In this document: one piece after another, positions 1 to 10,429 of the stretch | Layout of the letters: the number at the start of each line of letters is the position of its first letter | How positions within the stretch are numbered: position 1 is the first letter of the stretch | Assembly: GCA_020881915.1 (NCBI GenBank) | Contig: JAJFPB010000011.1 | Location: 930,001 to 994,000, forward strand | Direction: 5' to 3' | From: Paramyrothecium sp. XJ0827 | Taxonomy: Eukaryota > Ascomycota > Sordariomycetes > Hypocreales > Stachybotryaceae | Length of the DNA: 64,000 nt | Translations under genes and position numbers: made by a program | The notes under the pieces: generated by a model | What the model was told of the DNA's origin: nothing | Database searches by the model: none | Seen by the model: only the letters and a program-made list of their open reading frames with translations

Positions 1-290
1 GTCGCCTGTAGGGGCACAGGTCGTTCCCGAACGCTGCTGATGTGGGCTTCGGCCTCCGCCACACTAGCCGCCACCGTCACGAAAGCTCCTGTGATAGCTT
101 GTGCTCCGATCTTCTGCACACGGTTAGCATTTTCGCTCTCTTGTCGATGCATGCATGCCTCCACACGTTGGATGCATAATCGACGACTGGGGCTACCATG
201 GCCGTGAGGAGCTGGCGTGCTGTCGCTGGAGACGAGCCCTTTTGGCAAGGAAGTGGGGGTAGTTCAGACTTTCCACGCATCCACGCCATT
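1..290 (-). pseudogene. Tad1-type non-LTR retrotransposon (LINE) relic
   Basis: Read on the minus strand, 290-77 encodes a stretch containing the core VAPVVDYASNVW, which is typical of the region after the reverse transcriptase palm in Tad1-like fungal LINEs. In a shifted frame the reading continues to position 1 as VAASVAEAEAHISSVRER, which matches the usual linker toward the RNase H domain. At least one frameshift separates the two parts, near 80-95. The element runs off the left edge, so only its middle to 3' part is visible. I infer a dead copy. No poly-A tail or target duplication can be seen. Confidence 0.6.
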
Positions 291-817
291 CGGTCCCCGT
301 CTTATTAATGTTCCTCCTATCTTTGGTTATTGGACCAATCGTGAATGCACTCCTCGGCTTCGGGCATAACTTATCATGCCGTTGCTGCCCAGCATCTTCT
401 GTGAGAGTGTAACTTTACGGTCAAGGTGGAAGGAGCAGGGTGGTACGAGACATCGGAAATTACGGCCCGGAATAGCCGCCATGCCATTACACAAAAACAA
501 GCAAGCATAATGATAAATTCCTCAATACTGGCGACGAGGTGAAGCAGGCCAGATCACCAGACAACTTAATGGGAAGATTCGCGAATTAACAGTACCGGTA
601 CGGTCAGTCCTATCGAACAAAGTGATCTAGAGAACCTGCGTCGGCCCTCCTCAGGCGAGCGAGACAGTATGCTGTCTTTGACGCCTCCTTCCTCGAGAGA
701 AAGCACGGATACAGCACCGCCCCTTTCTCCTGGTTTTGGTTTCGACAAATTCGGTCTTATGGTTCACGAGAAATACGCCGTGCCGGCATTATCGAATACG
801 ACAGAATCTGACGGGCC
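291..817. other. Spacer, nothing recognised
   Basis: Only short ORFs on both strands with no recognisable motif. The last 8 bases before the hAT terminus (810-817, GACGGGCC) do not match the 8 bases after it. Confidence 0.5.
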
Positions 818-3800
818 CAGAGTGCGTAATCAACCAACTACTTCCAATCGTTGGAGCCGTTGGATCCTCCAACTGTGGGTCCAACTCAACTGAGATCTCG
901 CTCCCCGTGCTTGGCAACCAACCAATTCAGAAGTCCAGTTGATTGGGTTTGGATCCAACCGGTTCCAACTCGTTCCCAGTGTCCGAGGGTCATGTGAGGC
1001 CCGGGCGCCGTAACTTTGACCCCACCTTCAACTTCCCAGTTTGGCTTTTCGTACGGCCCGCTGGCCAATGATCGGCCGCTGAGGGGCATCATCTTGAGCC
1101 AAACGAAACAAACCCTTTCTCGCCTCTCCCACCCGCGCCAGCTTCGCGCTCTTCTCGCGCCAGCCTGGCGTCTGATTATAATTCATTCTTGAGCTTATCA
1201 TTCAGCTTCTCCACGGAAGGCTGAACGGTGGGGCCTTGGAAGTTAAGCCTCCGCGTGAAGGCCTGTGGGGGATCTATAAAGTCGCTAGTACATGCGTCCA
1301 GTGAAACATTTTGACTTGTGTGTAGGTACAGCGGCCTGTCACCCCACATTCATCAGTCACAGTGGTCGATGTTCACTGTTATGCACACGGCATTCTGGAC
1401 TACGAAACGATACCTTGGAAACATATCTCTAACCATGATAGAATTGATACCAGAAGAAAGCTTTCAGCAAAAGAAATTCAGTGAGTATACTTTAACTGTA
1501 TGAATGTTATTTCACGTAGAGACTGACGTGTTTATTAGGATTTCAGCAATTTCGTTCAGGAGCAAGATACGTCGGACAGTCTACCCTATACACGCTAGAT
1601 AAGAGCTACCGTACAGGCCGCCTATTTATTATGGTGGGCCTGGTATCTCTTAACTCCACAGCTTAGGCTTCGCCGCTGAGATAACATACTCTTTACTATC
1701 TCTCATGTTGCAAGATACATCCGGTACCGTAGATTATATAGTGCCGTGGCTGTACCTGCTAACATGCCTTAGCACCACATCAGAGCTTCGCGATTTGCAC
1801 ACGGCGCGTCGGATCGCGTGGCGGTTTCTCAACGCGTTAATTGTCCCTGCAGACGGCCTGGAAAGGCTGCGCTGTCGTGCCCGATAAAATGGAGGCAAAG
1901 GACGTTGGCCTCTGGTCGTCAAATGTTGCAGTACGTCGCCGCTGAAGGAAGCCATACTATTCCTTCGCTGACAGACTCCAGCAGTCTAGCTTCCCAGCCA
2001 ACACGATGGATATCGATTCCCAGGACATTTTCTTGGGCCAAGTAGGATCTGAAACGTCCTGACCCTACATTCGTCTCCCTGCCCGTCGAGGCTCTCTACT
2101 CAGTCCTCATTCTTGTCAGGTTCAACGCCGCAGACCCCGCCGAGGAAGATATTTAACCTGGATGAGAATCCTACGCCTGGCGAGATAGCCACGTTCCCGT
2201 TCGAGCTCTTCAACGACGAGCTTCGGGCAGGCACGCCTCCGAGGACTAATGGCGCAAAGGTTGCCTGGTGGTGGGTGAAAGGGTTCCGTATGAGGCTCAA
2301 GGGTAACAGCAAGAAGCTTCGATGGGTATGCCGTCTGTGCGTGAGGAAGAGGTGCCGGACGGTCTCGCACTTCTCGTACGAATCTAACGGCAGTGCCAAT
2401 ATTATCAAGCACCTGCGAGATATTCATGGGATCAAGGTAAGCAATAAGCAGCTCCTCATTCTTTTACTCCAACTCAATCTTGCAGGACCCAGGAAGGAAA
2501 GACGTGACGCCGCCCAGCCGCACTAAGTCTCTGACAGAACACTTTGGAGTGACTGCAGCCCCAGCCGACCAGCGTATCTTTTCTACCATTCTTGGGAGGC
2601 TCAAACTCGGCGCATTCGAAGAGCTTCTCGTCGACTGGATAACACACGATAATCTTCCTTTCCGACTAATCGAGAGTGAGCGTCTCCGCCGCCTCATTGA
2701 GTTTGTCAACCCCGATGTACAAAGACAAGATACCATCTTCCGCGGTTCTTCGGTCTCGACTGCGATCGATCTACAATGGGGCGAAAGGAGCTGTAACGGA
2801 ACATCTAAAAACTGCTCGTGGCAAGATTCACATCACATTTGATGGCTGGACGTCTCGCAATCAGCTCTCGTTGCTTGGAGTCAACTGCTTCTTTGTTGAC
2901 GAACAATGGCGGCACCGGAAACTGCTTCTCGCCCTTCCAGCCGTATCCGGACGCCATACTGGCGATAGCTTAGCCAACGAAGTGGCTGACGTCTTGGCAG
3001 AGTGGGATCTTGGAGGCGACCGGCTTGGGTATATGGTCCTTGATAATGCCAGCAATAACGACACGGCAATGGTGGCTCTCGGCAACGAATTCGAGTTTGA
3101 CCCAGACGAACACCGTCTCCGCTGTCTGGGCCACGTCATTAACCTCGCCGTCAAGCAGCTGATATTCGGCAAGGCGGCGGACGCAATGGAGCATACAGGC
3201 AGCAACGAACTGGACTCCGAATACGATTTCGACTCTCTACCGGCCGATAAGCTTATGCAATGGCGGAGGAGGGGCCCAATTGGTCGACTTCACAATCTCA
3301 ACGCCGCTGTCTTGAACTCGCCACAACACTTAGAGTGCCTCTTGAAGTGGCAAGAAGAAGATCTCAAAAGCGGTGTCCTTGAACTCGTCGATCCTGAGAC
3401 TAGGAAGAAGCGAGTGCCGCTCAGACCTATCGCTGACAACGAGACCCGCTGGAACTCTCGCCACCGTATGATGGTCCGCGCTCTGCTTCTCCGTAGATAC
3501 TTCAATCGGATTGTCGACAAGGCAGAAAGGGCGTGGGGAAGGAGCAAGAGAAAGTCAACGAAGCCTTCTATAATTGACGACGAGCTGTCAGAAGAGGACT
3601 GGGACGTGGTTGAGGTTTTAATTCAAGTCTTGCGGCCGTTTGATGAGATCTCCGTTCGTCTACAAGGCAACCCGAAGACTAGCGAGGATAACTATGTTAC
3701 CACCGGCTCCTTTTGGGAGTATTCCCCTCCTTTGAGTATCTCTTAACGCATTTAGAGGAGCTCAAGCAGAGTCATGACCTCCTTGAGGGCTTGGGAAAGG

Positions 3801-4645
3801 ACAGCGCTGATATGGTTGCTACCCATATCAACCTTGTGTGGATGAAGCTTAACGAGTACTACGATAAACTCTGGCCTGTTGCGTATATCGGTGCTGTAGT
3901 GCTTCACCCTTGCTTTGGGTGGCCGGCGCTGCAATACCACTGGGAAGGACATGCGGATGCGACGCAGTGGGAAGAAGATTACTCGACAAGACTCAAGAAG
4001 ATGTGGAAGGAGGAGTATGCTACTCGCGTGGTTCCTGGCTTAGCGATGCTGTCGACAGCGAGCAGCCGAAGGGCGCTCTCTGGATATGACGCGTTCCTGG
4101 CACAGTCGCTCGGCAAACGCAAAAGGGCGCATCCAGATGACAGAGCGGGATATCCTTCGCAACGGCGCCCAGCGCTTGACGAGTACGAACGTTATATCCA
4201 GACGTTTACCCCAGCCGACGACAAATGCCAATTCAGCCCTCTTTCTTGGTGGAAAGAGCACGAAATGGAGTATCCGAACCTCTCTCGAATGGCCTCTGAC
4301 TTGCTGTCTATCCCTACAATGTCAGCAGAGACTGAAAGGTCGTTCAGTAGCGCGGGCAAGATGGTATCACCTTTACGAACTCGTCTTGATCGACACACTA
4401 TTGGGATGGCGCAGAGTATGCGGTCATGGAGCAGGGAGGGTATTGTCCTACCCTCATGGCAGTGATGAGTGGGATCGGCGTTAAGACGTGAAGATCGGAG
4501 ATATCCGTTGGTCCGAAACAACCAACTGCAATCCAACTGAGAGCAGCCTCGTCCAACGTCAATCCAACTGAAATATACTTGGCCGGATGTCAATCCAACT
4601 GCGAGGAGGTACCAGTTGAGTTGAATTGGTTGATTACGCACTCTG
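818..4645 (+). mobile_element. hAT transposon, copy 1
   Basis: The element is bounded by perfect 20-bp terminal inverted repeats, CAGAGTGCGTAATCAACCAA at 818-837 and its complement at 4626-4645. Both ends are rich in ATCCAACT-like subterminal repeats, the usual binding sites of hAT transposases. The length is 3828 bp, exactly that of copy 2 at 51027-54854, and identity is about 99.7 percent (about ten substitutions, seven 1-nt indels and one 3-bp indel). The expected 8-bp target duplication is missing: 810-817 is GACGGGCC and 4646-4653 is ATGTGGTC. A 1.2-kb leader precedes the transposase gene. Confidence 0.93.
2006..4465 (+). pseudogene. hAT transposase, copy 1 (frameshifted)
   Basis: This is a cut-and-paste transposase of the hAT superfamily. 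It opens at ATG 2006 (MDIDSQDIFLGQ...) but a missing T near 2059 shifts the frame after about 18 codons. Further on are a BED-type zinc finger (WVCRLCVRKR with a distal HLRDIH, near 2325-2430), an intron of about 50 nt (GTAAGC near 2436 to CAG near 2485), an RNase H-like core (ITFDGWTS near 2836; VLDNASNND near 3040) and the C-terminal hAT dimerisation domain (YPNLSRMASDLLSIPTMSAE near 4270-4330). A frameshift near 2712 is shared with copy 2. Another missing T near 3721 is private to this copy. The reading frame at 3906, where copy 2 is broken, is intact here. Confidence 0.9.
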
Positions 4646-5151
4646 ATGTGGTCAATACAGAGGAAGATTGTATTGTAGTTCGAAATAGCTAGTTACATTA
4701 AAAGATCCTTATGCTGATGTACCTAACTCATTAAACTAACCAAGGTATACTATATTTTGTGCTTCGGGTAGTGGCTAGTAGTGAATCGTTCCAGGCTTGT
4801 TCGGACCAATTGGCACAAAACTTCCAACCAATTGCTCCCAAGCTAAGTATGCCCATACGCCTGCCGACTTGGAACGGTATGGGTAGGTTGTTAGTCAAAC
4901 AGCTTCACCGCCTTCGCGGAAGTTGTACCGGTGGGTCTGAGATAGTTCGAACCAATCAGAGTGTGCGAAAGGCGATGCCCACATAAGGCTGATGCCCGTT
5001 TAGCAAAACGTGATGCCCACGTAGCAATTGCCGCGGTGGAATGGATGGATATGGATCCATCATGGATGTGAATCCACAATGTGGAAAAGATGTCCACATG
5101 ACGAGCAAGGGACTTACTCCCTTGCATAACTCAACCCCTGGCATATCGCCA
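4646..5151. other. Spacer between two hAT elements
   Basis: AT-richer intergenic sequence without a credible ORF. It includes three loose copies of GATGCCC (4971-5020) and, from about 5035, the subterminal TGGAT-rich end of the neighbouring minus-strand hAT relic, including the palindrome TATGGATCCAT. Confidence 0.5.
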
Positions 5152-7664
5152 TCATTCCCTCGAAGGTTCTGTCAGTATCTGATCCAGCTGCTCGATCAAT
5201 CCTGCACGTAGCCAACTGCGTAAAGTCTGGCACATGCCGATAGTTGAAGCATCTAGCCGATTCCTATGCCTCGTAACCATCTGCCCGGCCACTGAAAACA
5301 ACCTCTCACACTCTGCTGACATAGGGGCCACAGTCAGTAAATCCAGGGCCATCCTACTCAATTTGGGGTACTTGAGACGCCTGGTGTGCCAGTATTCGTA
5401 TGGGTCGGTAACGAGAGCGTCAGAATCGTCGATATTGCGTTGCCACTGATCGTACTCATCGAGATCCAACCCTCTGTACAATGACGAAAGAGATGCCCCG
5501 GCGGACTCGTCAATAGCCTGATTCTGAAGAGTTAGCCCTCGTTTGCTGTTACGCCAGGCTGTAAACTTGTTCCTTGAGGATTTAAGACGTTTACTTGCAG
5601 GTAAATCAGAGTCTTGATCTTCAGAAAATAAGTCCTTGTATTCGCATTCCCACAGATCCTGAATAATCGCTTTGGCTTTGATAATCCACGTCCGCCGCTT
5701 AGCATCATCACCCCACAGATCGTCGAATAATGCCCAGCGGTAAGCAGGATGGAGAGCCGGCGCGCCGTAGATCGCAGGACTGTCGTTGAGGTATTGATAA
5801 TACTCATCGAGCTTTATCCAGCCTAGATTAATATTAACGGCGAGATGCCCGGAGTCAGGGAGGCCAACGGCAATCTTTTTTGGCGGATTCGAGGGACTCG
5901 AGAAGATATTCGTACGCCATGAAGAAGATCCCAGCTGGTACCTTCGAGTCGTGACTCGGTTAGCCATACCAATCACAGACTGACTCCATTCAGCCAGGAC
6001 TTACCGGATAATGGAAGCTCAACCTCATCTTCTTGACCTTGCTTTTGGTGTTTCCCTTGTCCATCGCCCTCTAAGGCTTTCACTACTAGCTGAAAGTCTA
6101 GTAGGATATCGCGGAGCGCCTGGAGCACACGCCAGTCGCTGCTTGAAATCCGGTTCTCTTCCTTCAAAAAGAACGGCATCCTGGCCCCCTTCCTAACGGA
6201 GCCACTTTTCGTAAGATTCGCTTTGTTCCACTCACTCAACGCTCGCTGGATAAAAGGGTCGTAAAACGGCTGCGAAACAAGAGCCCGGTCGATGATGGCT
6301 AGCTGGGAAAGCCAACGGGTAGCGTTTTCTAATACAACGCCAACAGGATCATGGCTTTGGGTCGCTGGATCGTCGGATAGTTGGGATTCGACCAGCTGGA
6401 CTTTTTAAGGACGTCGGTCCAGATATCGGATCTGTTAACCTCCTGCAAATGCAGTTAAAATAAGCCGGAAAACAGGAAAGTTAGAAAACAATGCAGTAAA
6501 AACAAGAAAAATATCGGCTTACCACAGCGAAGTTATGCCATTTACCTACTGGACCCCTTTTGCGCCACTGCTCGTGTTCCCTCGCGGCCGTCAATTGGCC
6601 GTCGTAGATCTGTTGCTCGAACGCGTTTGGATCTTGGCCAAATAGCATGTGTTTCACCACTATATTGACAACATGGCCAATGCAGCGAACCCAGCGCTTC
6701 TTCCAGTCGAATCCTAGCTCATGGCCCAGCTCTTCCATCGTTGTTTTGTTATTCGAGGCGTTATCCAGCGTAAAGTAGCCCAGCTTATCCCCAATCTCGA
6801 ACTCCCGGACGATGTCGAGTATCTGCTCAGCGATATTCTCGCCTGTGTGCCGGCCTAGTAGCTCCGGGAGGCCGAGAACGCACTTCCGGGGCCTGTTATC
6901 CAGATCCCTAAATATACAAGTAACGCCGTAAAGAGCATGCCTGTTCCCGGATCGCCATCCATCAAACTGGATATGGATTTGGCCTGGGCTCTTCCGAAGC
7001 GTCTTTCGTACAGCCGATTTATTCGCGTTGAATTCTCTTTCGGCGATTGCGCGCACCGTTACATCGGATATGTGAGCTTCTGTAATGGAAACAGAGGGGT
7101 TGAGATATTCGAAGATCGCTCGCAGGTCAGGATCTTTCGCGGTGGTGAACGATCGATTCGTGTTGACGATCCAGTTGACGATCATCTGTTGAAACGCGGC
7201 TTTATTAAACCGCTTGATTAATAGATTCGTTGTTTCTTGATCGCGGGGACCTCTGGATTCAATCGAAGTAATGTAGCAATTGAACGGGCGGGTGTTCCAA
7301 CGGTAGATTTCAGGGCCTGCCTTTTACCTGAAGGATCGACTATGCCGTTGTGATCCTTGAACAAGTGGCTCTCAGCGTTCTGCAGGCCCTTATAGTTGTA
7401 ATTCTTCGGCCTCGGATCCTTCCGTTTGATACACATACAACAGACCCAGCGGCGTTCCTTCGTTGCTATATTCTGAATGTCGTACCCAAACCGGTAGACC
7501 CATTGACGCGTGTGGCCATCTCTTTCGGACAAAGTCCAGCCCTTGAACAAGCGAAATAGCCGTTGTTCGTCTTCTTCTGTTCGTTCGGGGATCGCCGCCG
7601 TCGATTTCCCTTGCGCAGAGGGCTCGAGAGTACCTGGTCGAGAATCGGGCTGATAGTCGGCCAT
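5152..7664 (-). pseudogene. Older hAT transposase relic (second family)
   Basis: Minus-strand remains of a hAT transposase distantly related to copies 1 and 2. In coding order there is a BED zinc finger after ATG 7664 (WVCCMCIKRK plus AESHLFKDH), the RNase H-like core (IQFDGWRSGNRHALYGV, LDNASNNKTTMEELG, RCIGHVVNIVVKHMLFG), NATRWLSQL near 6330-6300, and the dimerisation domain (YPKLSRMALDLLTVAPMSAE) ending at 5152. An intron of about 80 nt lies near 6440-6521 (GTAAGC...TTGCAG) and a second probable intron near 5945-6005. Frameshifts near 7230 and 5862 break the frame. Flanks near 5040-5075 and 8030-8190 repeat TGGATCCAT and GTGGA motifs, which look like its subterminal regions. I could not find matching inverted repeats or a target duplication. 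Confidence 0.85.
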
Positions 7665-7764
7665 TGTGATACGATATTTGCAGCTGAAGTTTTGTTGCCA
7701 GTCAGAATGAGCCAAAGTACCGGTAGTCGGACGCATTGGCATTGTCAGACAATTAAAATCCACA

Positions 7765-9028
7765 TAGTCGAAGGTCTAATAGCATCAGCCAATTGATGAG
7801 AATTATCTGAGGATCGCGTCGCCCATGAGGAAATACACCGGATCGTGCAGATCTTTATTCTGCCAGCCAGGCAGCTGCGGTCGCGAGCAGCATCATAGGA
7901 ACAGCTGAACAGCCATTCCAGGTAGCTTGATATCGGTAGAGAACAGGTATGCGTTGTCTTAAACCTGGCATATTAGTTCGCAAATACTTTAAACTCAACC
8001 TATTAACTAGGGGTTCTGTGGTATTTGTAAACCTCCGCTAAGATTAAGGAAATATCCACTGCATTCCACAATTTCCACATGTGGCCTGGCTCCCGTGGAG
8101 TGGGAGTAAATCCACAACTGGGTCTGATGGAATGGAGTGTAGTTGATATGGATCCATATGTGAGTCCATATGTGGGTTTTCGTGGAGTGGCTTTGAACCC
8201 TGCTCCTCTGCTATTTACTTATCTCTAAACACATAAAAACAGCCCGCCGGGCCACTTACTCCAGCAACATCCCTGACGCGATGTATGAAGTATAACCTTG
8301 GGACGCTTATGCTAATCTGCTTTTACCCCGTAGGATATTCGGTAGCTTACAGGCAGAAAGAGTAGGACGTCCTCGATTTCGCCCCCGGGGGCGAAACTGG
8401 TTCATTGCTATTACTCCGAACCAGTAGATACAATGCATGAATGAGTTCGGTAATGTAAAACAGATACGACTGTGTATACGAACTTGGTTGGAGTTAGTAG
8501 AGGGGCCTGCATGCAAGTTTCGCCCCCGGGGGTGAAATGGTGTAGTTCCACTGGGACTCAATATTGCATGTCGTTCTCTTAAAGTAGACCCACTTATTTT
8601 CGCCCCCGGGGGCCAAAAATCCACCTGATGCATTGGGGGGGCGGGGGTGGGGGAAGTGGCCCCTCGTAAACATTTAAGATACAGTCACATACACCCAACC
8701 TAACCCTATACCCAAGCACGGAATAACCCTCTACAATTCCGGTCTCGCGACCAGACCAAGGAGCAATAAGAGCACCGACACCCTCCCCTCATTCTCATGT
8801 CTCATGGGACACGCTTATTAACCACCAACTTTCTCTCTTCCCCCGCCCTCCTGCTTCCGTGGCCCCCCTAAGGTTCTCTCCCTGGGTGGTTTGCTTTTAA
8901 AAACAAGAAATTCTTATAAAAGACATGACGTCATAGTGATGATTCATCAAAGGAGCGGTAAGAAAGGGAGCGGAAAGAAGAAGAAACAGAAAAAAAGCAC
9001 TGGGGAGGTTGGGGGATTAAGGTGATTA
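7765..9028. other. Relic flank and intergenic region
   Basis: 7765-8200 looks like the 5' leader and subterminal part of the older hAT element (TATGGATCCATATG at about 8148). 8320-8640 holds three GC-rich palindromes, annotated separately. 8634-8660 is a G-rich tract. 8640-9028 is pyrimidine/purine-skewed sequence downstream of the surface-protein gene with no ORF I can support. Confidence 0.5.
8377..8617. repeat. Three CCCCCGGGGG-centred palindromes
   Basis: A perfect 20-bp palindrome (TTTCG + CCCCCGGGGG + CGAAA, centre shared) lies at 8377-8396. Near-perfect versions lie at 8518-8537 (one change, GTGAAA) and 8598-8617 (GGCCAAA). Spacings are 141 and 80 bp. The sequences between them are not similar, so this is not a simple tandem array. 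They may be termini of small inverted-repeat elements or clustered protein-binding sites. Confidence 0.8.
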
Positions 9029-10192
9029 TTAGAAGAGGGCAAAGGCGCCGACGAGACCGGCGACAAAGGCAACCTCAGCAGGGGCTTGCTGTGCGCTGGC
9101 CGCGCCGGTAGGCAAGGGAGCAGGGGTGCTGACGATGGGCACCTCGGTGACGGTGCTCTGGACAGGAAGAGCCTGCGTGAGCGTCGTGGGGTTGGGGACG
9201 GGAACGACAGAGGTGCTGGTGAGGTGGAGCGTCTGGGTGACGACGGCACCGCCCTCGGTGACCGTCTCGACCACGTCGAAAACGCTCGTGGCAGTGTGGA
9301 AGGCGACATCGGTCTGCACAACAGTCTCGCCCGGCCCGGTAACGGTTGCAAGGATGGTCTTGGGCACCTCGACTGTCTCGAGGCCGGTCGAGGTGAAGGT
9401 GATGGTGACCTCTTCGCCGCCAATGGTAGTAACCTCGGTGACGGGCCGGAGAGACGTCACGGTCGACAATTCGAGCTCCTGCTCCGACTTGGTAACATCC
9501 TCACCCTTGACAGTCTCGAAGACAGTGTTGAAGACATTGGTCACAACGACGCCGGTGGTCGTGTAGGTGATGACGTGGGTCTCGTCGGGACCCTTGATCG
9601 TCTCGGTGACGGGGCTAATAGTGGTGAACGTAATCTGATGCTCCTCCGTCTTGGTGGCGATCTCGGTCTCTCCAGGGAGGCTCTCGACAACGGTAGTGGG
9701 AACAAACTCGACAACGGTGGACTCGATAGTCTTGGTGGTGAGATACGTGGTGCCAGGGCCAACAACCGTCTCAGTCACGGGGACGAGCGAGGTGTGAGTG
9801 ACCTCGACCTGCTCCTCCTCCTTGTGGGTAACGGTGGGGCCGGGAACCTCCTCGAAAATTGTGGTGATGGCCTTGTTGACGACCGTGCTGGTAGTTGTCT
9901 TCGTAATGACGTACGTCGACTTGGGCCTGGTAACCGTCTCAGTCACGGGGCGGACAGTGGTATAAGTGGTGTAAGTGGTTTTGGTCTTGTAGTGGTGCTC
10001 TGGCTCATGGTGAACAGGAGGAGGCTCATGGTGAACGAGAGGGGGGTTGTAGTGCTGCTCCTCGTGAATAGGAGCGGGCTTGGAGTGTTCCTCCTCGTGG
10101 TGCTTGTCCTTGTCCTTGTCCCCACCACGAGCCTCGAGCTGCTGGCCCATGGCCGTGACGGCGAGGGCCAGGATGGCGATAGTGAACTTCAT
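9029..10192 (-). CDS. Secreted GPI-anchored, Thr/Val-rich repeat surface protein
   Basis: A single-exon 387-residue protein. It has an N-terminal signal peptide (MKFTIAILALAVTAMG), a charged, His/Glu/Pro-rich segment (about residues 23-68, with repeated VHHEP), and then about 270 residues built from degenerate repeats of the pattern T-x-PVTET-[IV]-x-GP-x-[ED]T-x-[YI]-TT, each rich in Thr and Val. The C-terminus is a hydrophobic tail (AEVAFVAGLVGAFALF) preceded by small residues, the usual GPI-attachment signal. Such proteins are covalently linked to the fungal wall, often as adhesins or structural mannoproteins. Function is inferred from architecture only, since no catalytic domain is present. 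Repeats and the frame are intact. Antisense ORFs over this gene are shadows of its repeats. Confidence 0.85.
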   Translation of the reverse strand: MKFTIAILALAVTAMGQQLEARGGDKDKDKHHEEEHSKPAPIHEEQHYNPPLVHHEPPPVHHEPEHHYKTKTTYTTYTTVRPVTETVTRPKSTYVITKTTTSTVVNKAITTIFEEVPGPTVTHKEEEQVEVTHTSLVPVTETVVGPGTTYLTTKTIESTVVEFVPTTVVESLPGETEIATKTEEHQITFTTISPVTETIKGPDETHVITYTTTGVVVTNVFNTVFETVKGEDVTKSEQELELSTVTSLRPVTEVTTIGGEEVTITFTSTGLETVEVPKTILATVTGPGETVVQTDVAFHTATSVFDVVETVTEGGAVVTQTLHLTSTSVVPVPNPTTLTQALPVQSTVTEVPIVSTPAPLPTGAASAQQAPAEVAFVAGLVGAFALF

Positions 10193-10422
10193 TTTGGCGT
10201 TTTGGGAGGATGTATCTCTGCGAGCGAATGTCGGGAACCAGGCTGATGGAAATTAGAGAGACAGAAGAGGTACAGCAAGGGTTTCCTGGGTAACCTGAAC
10301 GAGTTGGTCACTTGTGGATGGGGGAAGAAGCAGCAAGGCTGGCAAGTCAACGAGGGATGCCGAGAGTGAGAGACGGACGGATGAGGAAACAAAAGCCCAG
10401 AGAGAGGGAGGCAGGGCACTGA

Positions 10423-10429
10423 CTTATAG
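10423..10429 (-). promoter_or_regulatory. TATA-like box of the surface-protein gene
   Basis: CTATAAG on the minus strand, about 230 bp upstream of ATG 10192, followed by pyrimidine-rich sequence toward the start. This is consistent with a fungal core promoter, but position alone supports it. Confidence 0.4.

Noticed and set aside
2717..2795. Intron that would repair the shared hAT frameshift
   Set aside because: A GT...AG pair could be drawn but would delete residues aligned with the conserved core of the related hAT relic, so a 1-nt shift is the better reading.
8690..8715. Telomere-like CCTAACCCTA stretch
   Set aside because: Only one or two degenerate units, not a tandem array.
9086..10246. 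386-codon ORF antisense to the surface protein
   Set aside because: It mirrors the Thr/Val repeat gene codon by codon (Gly/Asp/Leu-rich shadow) and has no features of its own.
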